A DNA stretch of 64,000 nucleotides from Citrobacter youngae (GCF_003818115.1 NZ_RPOI01000014.1:62001-126000), one strand, 5' to 3'. Positions 48,977 through 57,446 are shown, counted from the stretch's first letter. The notes: a model not told the origin generated them from the letters alone. Translations and numbers: made by a program.

Positions 48977-50879
48977 ACTGGCTGGCATCGATGTCGTACT
49001 GCTTCATCTTGCGCCACAAGGTTGTGCGGCCAATATTCAACAGTTGCGACATTTCCTGCACACGTCCGCTGGTGACGCGGGCGGCATGAATAATCGCCTC
49101 TTTTTCGATGGCGGTAAACGTCAGACTGGCCGGCAGCAGTGAAGATGCTGCTTCCAGACCCGGACGTTCGGCAAACAGATAATCCGGCAGATTACTCAGG
49201 CGAATATGGCCATTGTCGCTACTAATGGCGATATTTTCGATAATGCTGTTGAGTTCAAAATCATTGCCCGGCCACGAGTAGGCCACCAGTTGCGCCAGCG
49301 CGTCATCGTCCAGCTTCAGGCTGGATGAAAAGCGTTTTTTCAGGCTATTTAAGCGTGTATGAATCAGCGCCGGAATGCTGTTACGCCGTGCCCGCAGCGG
49401 TGGAATAACAATTTCAAAGGAGTGTAACGCGTAATACAGTTGGCGGCTAAAGCGGTTTTGCTCCACCAGGTTGGCGAGATCAACCGTGGTAGTAGCAATC
49501 ACTTTGACATCTACCGGGATCAGGCGGCGGGCATCAAGGCGGGTCAATACGCCCTGCTTGATAACCTGCAACAACGCGGATTGCAACTCTGGTGCCAGAT
49601 ACTCAATTTTTTCCAGAAACAGCGTACCGCCGTTCGCCAGTTCAAGGCGGCTCAGCCGACCGTTTTCATCATCGGTTGGCGCACTGCCCATAAAATCCTG
49701 CCCCAGCACGCTGTTGGCATACAGTTGGCAGTTCACGGCGATATACGGCCCGCTGGCACGTTCACTTTCATTGTGAATAGCCTGGCTCAATAGCTCTTTA
49801 CCCACTCCCTCTTCACCACACAACAGAATAGGGAAACTCCCTCTCGCCGCCTGGCGACCAAAATGGATCAGCCGACGGGTTTCCGGGTCATCCGTCGACA
49901 TCTGTTCAAAGGTGTGGCTGACTTTTCCGAGCTGGCTGGTCATCAGTTGGCGCATTTGTTCGACCGGGTGCAGCAGCAGAATAAAGCTGTTGCCCTGCTC
50001 TTCAACAATCGGCTTCAGGGTAATGACGGCATCAACAAACTGATGCTGACTTTCAAAGGTGACTTCGACGTGATTCAGGCCGCGGGCATGTTTTATCGCC
50101 CGGCGCAGCAGCATGGGCAGATTGAGCAAGTCATTAATGTTTTTACCCTGGCTGGCCTGTGCATCCAGATGTAAAAGCAAAGCGGCACGGGCATTAAGAA
50201 ATTGCAGAACGCCCTGCTCGTTCCACGCCATCACGCCATCATCCATGCTTTCCAGCAGTCCGTACATCTGATTCAGATGGCGGTTAGATTCGGCCAGCAG
50301 GCTATCAGTCAGCAAAGAGTTGCCGACTTCTCTGGCAATCGCCAGCGTCAGGGACAAATCAGAAACGCACTCATGCTCTACCAGACAGCACAAGGAAATA
50401 GAGCCAAACAGTCGACCATGGTTATCGAATACCGGCGTCGAGCAGAACGACCACGGATGCAGCGCCTGCTTAAAATGCTGATCGCCAGAGGTTTTTGTCG
50501 GCTGCCCTGGCATCGTTGCCAGCGATAGCGCACAACTGCCGATAATGCTTTCCGCACAGTAGCTACCGTCACGAAAGCCAAGTTCCGCCAGCTGTTCCAC
50601 CGTCTGCGGATCGCCGCACCGGCTGAGAATACAAGCCGATTCATCCAGAATCAGCAGTGCGCACGGACGTCCATCCATAAACTCCCAGGCATCTTCCAGC
50701 GCAGCCTGTCCAATCGTCAGTAGCGCAGTCTTACGGCGACAAATCGACGCAAAAGTCAGTCCCTGTGCCTGATGCGGTGCCTGCCAGGTTTCCCGCTGCA
50801 TAAACTTGCTGCAACGATGCCATGACTGAGCAATGACCGAAGAGACTTCCTTCCCGATGCCATGAGTGTGCGCCGTCAT
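48954..50879 (-). CDS. dhaR: dha regulon activator DhaR
   Basis: A 641-residue enhancer-binding-type regulator: N-terminal GAF-like sensor region, PAS domain (about 200-320), AAA+ domain (about 325-560) and a C-terminal Fis-type helix-turn-helix (MSQLLNIGRTTLWRKMKQY). The Walker A motif GEEGVGKE (355-362) is present, but the GAFTGA sigma-54 loop is replaced by QDFMGS (395-399 region) and Walker B reads TLFLEKIEY (419-427) rather than FLDEI. It likely acts without sigma-54 and perhaps without ATPase. Start ATG at 50879 matches the C. freundii protein. Confidence 0.96.
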   Translation of the reverse strand: MTAHTHGIGKEVSSVIAQSWHRCSKFMQRETWQAPHQAQGLTFASICRRKTALLTIGQAALEDAWEFMDGRPCALLILDESACILSRCGDPQTVEQLAELGFRDGSYCAESIIGSCALSLATMPGQPTKTSGDQHFKQALHPWSFCSTPVFDNHGRLFGSISLCCLVEHECVSDLSLTLAIAREVGNSLLTDSLLAESNRHLNQMYGLLESMDDGVMAWNEQGVLQFLNARAALLLHLDAQASQGKNINDLLNLPMLLRRAIKHARGLNHVEVTFESQHQFVDAVITLKPIVEEQGNSFILLLHPVEQMRQLMTSQLGKVSHTFEQMSTDDPETRRLIHFGRQAARGSFPILLCGEEGVGKELLSQAIHNESERASGPYIAVNCQLYANSVLGQDFMGSAPTDDENGRLSRLELANGGTLFLEKIEYLAPELQSALLQVIKQGVLTRLDARRLIPVDVKVIATTTVDLANLVEQNRFSRQLYYALHSFEIVIPPLRARRNSIPALIHTRLNSLKKRFSSSLKLDDDALAQLVAYSWPGNDFELNSIIENIAISSDNGHIRLSNLPDYLFAERPGLEAASSLLPASLTFTAIEKEAIIHAARVTSGRVQEMSQLLNIGRTTLWRKMKQYDIDASQFKRKHLE

Positions 50880-50908
50880 ATCCATTTCCGCTGTTTTACC
50901 ATAGACAA

Positions 50909-50935
50909 CCCCTCCGGCAGAGACTGCCAGAGGGG
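50909..50935 (-). terminator. hairpin between dhaD and dhaR
   Basis: CCCCTC/GAGGGG and GGCA/TGCC arms form a strong interrupted stem in the 92-bp dhaD-dhaR gap. No long U-run follows on the minus strand, so attenuation rather than full termination is likely. Confidence 0.5.
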
Positions 50936-50971
50936 GAGAAGATGCCAAATAAAAGGCTTACCGACGTCTGA

Positions 50972-52069
50972 TTAACGTGCCAGCCACTGCTGTCCCAGCA
51001 GGTCTGCCGTCAGAATAGCGGCATGGACGCTTTCAGGCGTCACCGGGAACGGCATATTGTGAATGGTTTCACCTTCCGCGCAGGTGGCTTTCGCAACGGC
51101 CATAATCTTAGCGTCGATGCCGTCTTTCACGCCCATTTGCGCCAGCGTTACCGGCAGATCTACTTTCTGGCAGAAATTCAGCACCGTTTCGATCTCTTCC
51201 ATCGGGCTGTTCTGCAGCACCAGTTGCGCCAGCGTACCAAAGGCGACTTTTTCACCGTGGTACAAATGGTGGCACTCTTCCAGAATCGTAAAGCCGTTGT
51301 GGATCGCATGCGCCCCTGCAAGACCGCTGCTTTCAAAGCCGATGCCGCTGAGGTAAGTGTTCGCTTCCACGATACGTTCCAGAGCATCGGTCACCACGCC
51401 AGCTTGCGCCGCCAGGCGAGCCTTTTCACCTTCTGCCAGCAACGTATCATAGCACAAGCGCGCCAGGCTCAGGGCCGCCGCCGTGGACTGTCCTCCCGCC
51501 ATGCTGGTCGCTCTGGCATCAAAACACGCTTTTGCTTCAAACCAGGTCGAGAGCGCATCGCCCATCCCGGCTACCAGCAGACGTACCGGCGCTTTGGCGA
51601 TAATTGCCGTATCCATGACAACCATATCCGGGTTTTTCGGGTAGATCAGATATTCTTCGAACTCACCGGCTTCGGTATAGATAACAGACAGCGCACTGGT
51701 TGGCGCATCAGTTGAGGCGATAGTTGGGATCACCACCACCGGCAGTTTCTGGTAGTAACCGATCGCTTTGGCTGTATCCAGCGTTTTCCCACCGCCAATC
51801 CCAACCACACCACGGCAACCGTGCTGCTTCAGAATGGCAATCAGGCGATTAATTTCAACATGGCTGCATTCGCCATTGAAGCGTTCCGCGTGGCAACTAA
51901 TACCGTGGCTGTGCAGGCCATTGAGTACTTTGTCTCCCGCCAGTTTCATGACGAAGTCATCTGCAATCACGAAAAAGCTGTCTGCCAGATTTTTAGCGTA
52001 TTGACCAAATAAGGTAGAAGCGTCAGGACCCTGGAGATATTTGGCTGGAGATTGAATAACTTTTAGCAT
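50972..52069 (-). CDS. dhaD: glycerol dehydrogenase DhaD
   Basis: A 365-residue NAD-dependent enzyme that oxidises glycerol to dihydroxyacetone, the first step of the oxidative branch. The metal ligands Asp171 (GMGDALS), His254 (AGAHAIHNG) and His271 (LYHGEK) and the NAD-binding GIGGGKTLDTAK loop (about 90-101) are in place. The ATG at 52069 with GAGGA 8 nt upstream gives the C. freundii length. dhaR follows on the same strand. Confidence 0.97.
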   Translation of the reverse strand: MLKVIQSPAKYLQGPDASTLFGQYAKNLADSFFVIADDFVMKLAGDKVLNGLHSHGISCHAERFNGECSHVEINRLIAILKQHGCRGVVGIGGGKTLDTAKAIGYYQKLPVVVIPTIASTDAPTSALSVIYTEAGEFEEYLIYPKNPDMVVMDTAIIAKAPVRLLVAGMGDALSTWFEAKACFDARATSMAGGQSTAAALSLARLCYDTLLAEGEKARLAAQAGVVTDALERIVEANTYLSGIGFESSGLAGAHAIHNGFTILEECHHLYHGEKVAFGTLAQLVLQNSPMEEIETVLNFCQKVDLPVTLAQMGVKDGIDAKIMAVAKATCAEGETIHNMPFPVTPESVHAAILTADLLGQQWLAR

Positions 52070-52216
52070 TCCTTTCATCCTCAAATAAGTACATGTTTTT
52101 ACATGGTGAGCCCTGGCGTTAACCTGTTTAGCCTATTGCGAACGGCGAAAACGGGAGACCGGAGCGATGCAATAACTGTATGGCGAGGCGGGAACAAAAA
52201 AATCATTCGTCTTTTT

Positions 52217-52231
52217 GTTCTGATATGAAAC
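52217..52231. promoter_or_regulatory. candidate DhaR site 2a
   Basis: GTTCTGATATGAAAC keeps the GTTY and GAAAC half-sites; it starts 32 bp before site 2b. Confidence 0.58.
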
Positions 52232-52248
52232 AGATAAAAATGACATGC

Positions 52249-52263
52249 GTTCCATATTGAAAC
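52249..52263. promoter_or_regulatory. candidate DhaR site 2b
   Basis: GTTCCATATTGAAAC, one base different from site 1b at 46233, including the same CGGT flank. Lies 180 bp upstream of the dhaD start. Confidence 0.65.
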
Positions 52264-52471
52264 GGTTAACCCTGAAAATACTAAGGTTTGCGATCCCGAT
52301 CCGTTCATTTTCCGATAAATCCTTGCAGAACGCGAAAATCAAATTCCCTTTGCCCCTCTCTGACGCCGTTAAAAGCAGTAACAAAACGTTTACTGTGCGG
52401 TGTGGCCAGCATTGAAAAGGCGATAAAAAAGTCGAGCGGGCTCGCATTGTGATCGTTCATCTCACAAATGC

Positions 52472-52486
52472 GTTCCATTACGGAAC
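52472..52486. promoter_or_regulatory. candidate DhaR site 3a
   Basis: GTTCCATTACGGAAC has perfect GTTCC/GGAAC arms. It starts 31 bp before site 3b. Confidence 0.65.
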
Positions 52487-52502
52487 AAAAAATAACAATT
52501 AC

Positions 52503-52517
52503 GTTCCGTAATGAAAC
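52503..52517. promoter_or_regulatory. candidate DhaR site 3b
   Basis: GTTCCGTAATGAAAC is nearly the reverse complement of site 3a (two central-arm differences). It lies 113 bp upstream of the dhaK start. Confidence 0.65.
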
Positions 52518-52629
52518 TCATTTTGTCGCTGTTTTTTTCCACGCTGACTCCGCCAGAATCTCCCCATCGCCTCCGCACCATGACAATGCATTCGGGGGTT
52601 TGTCTTACACTCAACCTCGAGGAGCCGTT

Positions 52630-54288
52630 ATGTCTCAATTCTTTTTTAATCAGCGTACCCAACTCGTTAACGACGTCATCGACGGTACGATTATCACCAG
52701 TCCGTGGAACAATCTGGCGCGTCTGGAAAGCGATCCGGCTATTCGCATCGTGGTACGTCGCGATCTCAACAAAGATAACGTGGCGGTCATTTCTGGCGGC
52801 GGTTCGGGACACGAACCTGCGCACGTTGGTTTTATCGGTAAAGGCATGCTCACCGCTGCGGTTTGCGGCGACGTGTTTGCGTCCCCGAGCGTAGATGCAG
52901 TGCTGACCGCAATCCAGGCGGTAACTGGCGAGGCAGGCTGTCTGTTGATCGTTAAAAATTACACCGGCGATCGTCTTAACTTCGGCCTCGCCGCCGAAAA
53001 AGCACGCCGCCTTGGCTATAACGTCGAAATGCTGATTGTCGGCGACGATATCTCCCTGCCGGATAACAAGCATCCTCGCGGGATTGCGGGCACCATCCTG
53101 GTTCATAAAGTGGCAGGCTATTTCGCTGAACGCGGCTACAACCTCGCTACCGTCCTGCGTGAAGCGCAGTATGCAGCAAGTAACACCTTCAGCCTGGGTG
53201 TCGCCATTTCCAGTTGCCACCTGCCGCAGGAAACCGACGCCGCACCGCGCCATCATGCGGGCCATGCCGAACTGGGCATGGGCATTCACGGCGAACCAGG
53301 TGCTTCGGTTATCGACACGCAAAACAGTGCGCAGGTGGTGAATTTGATGGTGGATAAACTGCTGGCGGCACTGCCCGAAACCGGCCGTCTGGCAGTAATG
53401 ATTAATAACCTGGGCGGCGTGTCCGTTGCTGAAATGGCTATTATCACTCGGGAACTGGCAAACAGCCCACTGCATCCGCGTATCGACTGGCTGATTGGCC
53501 CGGCCTCGCTGGTCACCGCCCTGGATATGAAAGGTTTCTCGCTGACCGCCATCGTACTGGAAGAGAGCATCGAAAAAGCACTGTTAACCGAAGTAGAAAC
53601 CAGCAGCTGGCCAACCCCGGTCCCACCACGCGAAATCAACTGTGTGCCGTCATCGCAGCGCAGCGCGCGTGTCGAATTTCAGCCCTCAGCCAACACGCTG
53701 GTTGCCGGGATTATTGAGCAGGTCACCGGAACGCTTTCCGATCTGGAAACACACCTCAACGCTCTGGATGCCAAAGTAGGCGATGGTGATACGGGTTCAA
53801 CTTTTGCCGCTGGTGCACGTGAAATCGCTGACCTGCTGCATCGTCAGCGACTGCCACTGGATAACCTTGCCACGCTGTTCGCCCTGATCGGCGAACGCCT
53901 GACCGTGGTGATGGGCGGGTCCAGCGGCGTACTGATGTCCATCTTCTTTACCGCCGCCGGGCAGAAACTCGAACAAGGGGCTAACGTTGCCGAGGCGCTG
54001 AATACGGGCCTGGCGCAGATGAAGTTCTACGGTGGTGCAGACGAAGGTGACCGTACGATGATTGACGCGCTGCAACCCGCACTGACGTCTCTGCTGGCAC
54101 AACCGCAAAACCTGCAAGCCGCTTTTGACGCCGCACAGGCAGGCGCAGAACGTACCTGTCTGTCGAGCAAAGCCAATGCGGGCCGCGCATCGTATCTCAG
54201 CGGCGAAAGCCTGCTGGGCAATATGGATCCCGGCGCGCACGCCGTAGCGATGGTGTTTAAAGCACTGGCAGAGAGTGAGTTGGGATAA
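52630..54288 (+). CDS. dhaK: ATP-dependent dihydroxyacetone kinase DhaK
   Basis: A 552-residue single-chain kinase phosphorylating dihydroxyacetone with ATP, unlike the PTS-dependent DhaKLM of E. coli. The N-terminal DhaK domain carries the covalent substrate-binding His220 (GMGIHGEPG). The C-terminal DhaL-type ATP domain has the Mg-binding aspartates Asp380, Asp385 and Asp387 (LDAKVGDGDTG). The ATG at 52630 follows GAGGAG and matches the C. freundii start. Confidence 0.97.
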   Translation: MSQFFFNQRTQLVNDVIDGTIITSPWNNLARLESDPAIRIVVRRDLNKDNVAVISGGGSGHEPAHVGFIGKGMLTAAVCGDVFASPSVDAVLTAIQAVTGEAGCLLIVKNYTGDRLNFGLAAEKARRLGYNVEMLIVGDDISLPDNKHPRGIAGTILVHKVAGYFAERGYNLATVLREAQYAASNTFSLGVAISSCHLPQETDAAPRHHAGHAELGMGIHGEPGASVIDTQNSAQVVNLMVDKLLAALPETGRLAVMINNLGGVSVAEMAIITRELANSPLHPRIDWLIGPASLVTALDMKGFSLTAIVLEESIEKALLTEVETSSWPTPVPPREINCVPSSQRSARVEFQPSANTLVAGIIEQVTGTLSDLETHLNALDAKVGDGDTGSTFAAGAREIADLLHRQRLPLDNLATLFALIGERLTVVMGGSSGVLMSIFFTAAGQKLEQGANVAEALNTGLAQMKFYGGADEGDRTMIDALQPALTSLLAQPQNLQAAFDAAQAGAERTCLSSKANAGRASYLSGESLLGNMDPGAHAVAMVFKALAESELG

Positions 54289-54296
54289 GCCATAAG

Positions 54297-54374
54297 TGCC
54301 TGATGCGCTGCGCTTATCAGGCCTACGAGTGCAAAGCTTTGTAGGCCTGATAAGGCAACGCCGACATCCGGCGG
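54297..54374. repeat. BIME (two REP units) after dhaK
   Basis: Two inverted REP palindromes, TGCCTGATGCGCTGCGCTT..CAGGCCTACG (54297-54328) and TTGTAGGCCTGATAAGGC..CGACATCCGGCG (54340-54373), between the convergent ends of dhaK and the cfa-like gene. Confidence 0.9.
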
Positions 54375-54378
54375 AACG

Positions 54379-55533
54379 TTAACGATAAACGCGGATCCCG
54401 CCTTCTACGCCCCGGCTAAACAGTACTTGCCACAGCTCAATATCTCTGGCGCGGAACGCACCAGCACAAGCGCACAGGTAATAATTGAACATCCTTCTGA
54501 AAGTCGCGGAATAACGCGATGACAGCTCCGGCCACGCCTGATTAAACCGCGCATGCCAGGCCATCAGCGTTTTATCATAGTCACTGCCAAAGTTATGCCA
54601 GTCTTCCATCACGAATCGCGACTCGCTCGCTTCAGCAATATGAGAAATCGCCGGTAAGCAGCCATTCGGGAAAATATATTTATTGATCCACGGATCGACG
54701 CTCATCCCTTTTTTATTGCTACCAATAGTATGTAACAGGAACAGCCCATCCGGTTTTAAACAACGGTCGGCGATGCTGAAATAGGTGTCGTAGTTTTTCG
54801 GCCCTACGTGTTCAAACATCCCCACGGAGACAATACGATCGTAGTGTTTATCGAGGTCGCGATAATCCTGCAGCAGAATATTAACGTCCAGCCCTTCACA
54901 GCGCTGCTGCGCCATTTTTTGCTGCTCTTTCGAGATAGTGACGCCTTCTACCGCCACGCCGTAATGACGCGCCGCATATTCGGCCAGCCCGCCCCAGCCA
55001 CAACCAATATCGAGTAAACGCATACCCGGTTTCAGTTGCAGCTTCTCGCAAATCATTTTTAATTTGGCGTTTTGCGCGTCTTCTAAAGTGGTTGCCTCTT
55101 TCCAGTAGCCACAGGAATATTGCATGTGGGGATCCAACATGAGTGCAAAGAGATCGTTGCCAATATCGTAGTGTTCTTTACCGACAATCCACGCACGACT
55201 GCGAGACTGCAAATTAAACAGGCGGGCGCTGGCAATACGTAATATATCTTTCAGATTTCCCGGCATTTGCTGGTCGAGTTTTGCTTTCAGAATTTTGCAA
55301 AACAGAACATCGAGGCGTTCACAGTCCCACCAGCCTTCCATATAGCTTTCGCCAAGCCCCAGGGAGCCTTGTTGCAGCACCCGTTTAAAGAAACCGGCAT
55401 GATGAAGTTGAATGTCCCAGGGGCGGGAACCATTGATCTGAATATCTGCTTGCTGGAGCAGCTCTTTTCCCATTCGGGTCCAGTTATCATTTGTTTCATT
55501 GACGATGACAGCATCTGAACAAAGCGTGTTCAT
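54379..55533 (-). CDS. second cyclopropane-fatty-acyl-phospholipid synthase (Cfa paralogue)
   Basis: A 384-residue SAM-dependent methyltransferase close to E. coli Cfa (382 residues) but clearly diverged from it. The SAM-binding motif LDIGCGWGGL is at residues 174-183; GMFEHVGPKNYDTYF and the C-terminal CAGAFRARDIELWQ, containing conserved active-site segments, are intact. It should add a methylene to unsaturated acyl chains of membrane phospholipid. In E. coli cfa is in another part of the chromosome, so a core copy is expected elsewhere. Divergent from an AraC regulator across 67 bp, likely its controller. Confidence 0.92.
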   Translation of the reverse strand: MNTLCSDAVIVNETNDNWTRMGKELLQQADIQINGSRPWDIQLHHAGFFKRVLQQGSLGLGESYMEGWWDCERLDVLFCKILKAKLDQQMPGNLKDILRIASARLFNLQSRSRAWIVGKEHYDIGNDLFALMLDPHMQYSCGYWKEATTLEDAQNAKLKMICEKLQLKPGMRLLDIGCGWGGLAEYAARHYGVAVEGVTISKEQQKMAQQRCEGLDVNILLQDYRDLDKHYDRIVSVGMFEHVGPKNYDTYFSIADRCLKPDGLFLLHTIGSNKKGMSVDPWINKYIFPNGCLPAISHIAEASESRFVMEDWHNFGSDYDKTLMAWHARFNQAWPELSSRYSATFRRMFNYYLCACAGAFRARDIELWQVLFSRGVEGGIRVYR

Positions 55534-55600
55534 GGTATTTACCAAAAGTGGGCTATTAATTATTACGCAAGATTATTATGGAAAAAAGAATGTATGTATT

Positions 55601-56449
55601 ATGATTTGCGGACAAGATCTATCGAACAGCGGCCACACCACCGGGAGCATTGACGATTTATTTATGGAAACTCTCGCGCAAAAACATTGGAATTCCTTCC
55701 CGGACGATTCCATGGCAGAACTGCCGCAGGACGTTTACTTTCGCTCTTATGTCCTGGAAGCCAACCACCATGTTCCGCAGCACTCGCACGCTTTTATGCA
55801 GTTTCATTTTGCCCGCAAAGGCAGTATGCGCATTGATGTCGCCGGCAAGTGCTGGATAATCCCCGCGCATTACGGCATCTGGATCCCCAATAATACTGAG
55901 CATGCAGTTTGGGCGCTGGATGATGTGCATTTAGAGAATCTGGATATTAAACCGGGTTTTCTCGAAGAAAGTATCCATGAGTGTAAAGTCGTGGCGATCA
56001 GTGATTTCGCCAGAGAGTTTATTCATTACGCCACGAATTCAATTTCAGGCCATTATGATAGCCAGTCAAAAGAAGGCAAACTGGTCAGTGTGCTGGTTGA
56101 CATTATTCTGCAATTACCAGAGGTCGCCTTTGTATTACCCTGGCCGCAGGATCGTGAATTAACCCATGTGTGCCGAACAATACAAGCGTCACCGGCGCTG
56201 GAACATTCAGTAGAGTATTGGGCACAACATTTGGGTATGTCTGCCCGTACCTTTTCGCGTCATTTCAAAAAAGAAACCGGATTACCCTTCAGCGTCTGGA
56301 AGCAAAAAATGCGAATTCTGGAGTCTGTACTCATGCTGAAGAAAAATAAAAGCGTAACCGCCGTGGCGCTCGATGTGGGATATTCAAGCACCGCAGCGTT
56401 TAGTTATGCATTCCGCCAGGCGTTTGGCGTTTCACCGTCACATTATTAA
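55601..56449 (+). CDS. AraC-family regulator with cupin sensor domain
   Basis: A 282-residue regulator: N-terminal cupin (HVPQHSHAFMQFHFARKGSMRI..WIIPAHYGIWIPNNTEHAV, about residues 40-95) and C-terminal double helix-turn-helix (about 180-280, with MSARTFSRHFKKETG and ALDVGYSSTAAFSYAFRQAFG). The domain plan resembles E. coli NimR. The start is uncertain; ATG 55601 or ATG 55664 are both possible and neither has a strong ribosome site. It is divergent from the Cfa paralogue and overlaps the yqjH stop by 4 bp tail to tail. Confidence 0.82.
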   Translation: MICGQDLSNSGHTTGSIDDLFMETLAQKHWNSFPDDSMAELPQDVYFRSYVLEANHHVPQHSHAFMQFHFARKGSMRIDVAGKCWIIPAHYGIWIPNNTEHAVWALDDVHLENLDIKPGFLEESIHECKVVAISDFAREFIHYATNSISGHYDSQSKEGKLVSVLVDIILQLPEVAFVLPWPQDRELTHVCRTIQASPALEHSVEYWAQHLGMSARTFSRHFKKETGLPFSVWKQKMRILESVLMLKKNKSVTAVALDVGYSSTAAFSYAFRQAFGVSPSHY

Positions 56450-57228
56450 TTAACGTTCCGACGTTGATGCCAGTAAGCCGCGGCACGCACCAACTGCTGA
56501 TCGAAAGCCTCAGTAGCAAAGCGGGCGCTCAGGTTTTTCACCACTTTTCCTTCGCCAGTTATCCAAATGAAATAATCCTGTGCAGGTACGGTCAGCTGTG
56601 AAAGCTGATCATTCACTGCCTGTTCGTCATGGCCGACAAACCACTGAATCGTAAAACCATCGAGATGAGCGAAATAATCCTGATACGCTGCATCGTGTAC
56701 GCTAACCAGCGCCGTGACGTTTGGACGTACCGCTAAACGACCGATCGCCTCCAGCCGACGACGTAGCGCAGGCATTCCAGATTCATCACACACGTAAACC
56801 TGGTACGCATAATCTTCTGGTACCACCAGCGAGCCACGCGGTCCGCCAATCGTCAATTTGTCACCTTCACGCGCATTCATCGCCCACGTACTCGCCACGC
56901 CGCCGTCGTGGATATAAAAATCCAGCGCCAGTTCATGGCGTGCCTGGTCATACAACGGCGTGTAATCACGGGATACCGGACGCACACCCTCCGGCCAGAC
57001 AATCCCCTCATCCGTCACTACGGGCGGCACAAAGTGACTGCCCTGCTCAGGGAAAAAGACCTTGGTGTGGTCGTCAAAACCATGTGAGCTAAAACCATCC
57101 AGAGCGTCACCGCCCAGTACAATGCGCTGGAAACCCGCGCTGATACGTTCAACCCGCAGGACGGTCAGTTCACGGAAGCGCAGCTCATTGCGAACGCGCT
57201 GTGGATAGCGTGGAATGTTATTTGTCAT
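56446..57228 (-). CDS. yqjH: NADPH-dependent ferric-chelate reductase YqjH
   Basis: A 260-residue FAD-containing siderophore-interacting protein (ViuB/SIP family) that reduces ferric siderophores to release iron in the cytoplasm. Conserved FAD-binding segment RPVSRDYTPLYD (about 93-104), the NAD(P)-binding GGPRGSLVVP region and the C-terminal WITGEGKVVKNL are present. It is divergent from yqjI, whose product represses it, and has a Fur-box-like sequence upstream. Confidence 0.95.
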   Translation of the reverse strand: MTNNIPRYPQRVRNELRFRELTVLRVERISAGFQRIVLGGDALDGFSSHGFDDHTKVFFPEQGSHFVPPVVTDEGIVWPEGVRPVSRDYTPLYDQARHELALDFYIHDGGVASTWAMNAREGDKLTIGGPRGSLVVPEDYAYQVYVCDESGMPALRRRLEAIGRLAVRPNVTALVSVHDAAYQDYFAHLDGFTIQWFVGHDEQAVNDQLSQLTVPAQDYFIWITGEGKVVKNLSARFATEAFDQQLVRAAAYWHQRRNVN

Positions 57229-57250
57229 TTTTTCGCCTTCGTGACAGAGA

Positions 57251-57264
57251 TTAGATATATCTAA
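57251..57264. promoter_or_regulatory. YqjI operator, yqjH side
   Basis: Perfect 14-bp palindrome TTAGATATATCTAA, 22 bp before the yqjH start. The same palindrome occurs on the yqjI side. Confidence 0.75.
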
Positions 57265-57277
57265 ATAAATTTTAAAT

Positions 57278-57296
57278 GATAATGATTGCTAATTGA
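57278..57296. promoter_or_regulatory. possible Fur box upstream of yqjH
   Basis: GATAATGATTGCTAATTGA keeps the complete left half of the 19-bp Fur consensus but only part of the right half (11 of 19 matches). E. coli yqjH is Fur-repressed, which supports the assignment. Confidence 0.5.
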
Positions 57297-57432
57297 GAAT
57301 ATTGCAAGAACTTTTTTGATAGAGTATGGATAGCGCCCCTCAAACGTGAAACAAAAAAAATAAATATATAAATCAATAAATTAAATTAATATTTCTGCAT
57401 GCACTTGCAAATAGAAAAAGTTTAGATATAAA

Positions 57433-57446
57433 TTAGATATATCTAA
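57433..57446. promoter_or_regulatory. YqjI operator, yqjI side
   Basis: A second exact TTAGATATATCTAA, with an extra half-site TTTAGATATA at 57421-57430, just upstream of the yqjI ribosome site; consistent with autorepression. Confidence 0.75.

Larger units (their letters stand above)
52070..52629. promoter_or_regulatory. divergent control region of dhaD-dhaR and dhaK
   Basis: A 560-bp gap with no gene. It carries two pairs of 15-bp palindromes (52217/52249 on the dhaD side, 52472/52503 on the dhaK side), a small CATGT-TTTT-ACATG inverted repeat (52092-52105) close to dhaD, and a possible -10 (TACACT near 52602) before dhaK. The long apparent 5' extension of the dhaK frame in this gap is not considered coding. 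Confidence 0.7.

Noticed and set aside
52468-52629. 54-codon N-terminal extension of dhaK
   Set aside because: It runs through the paired palindromes, has no ribosome site, and the ATG at 52630 with GAGGAG matches the known kinase start.
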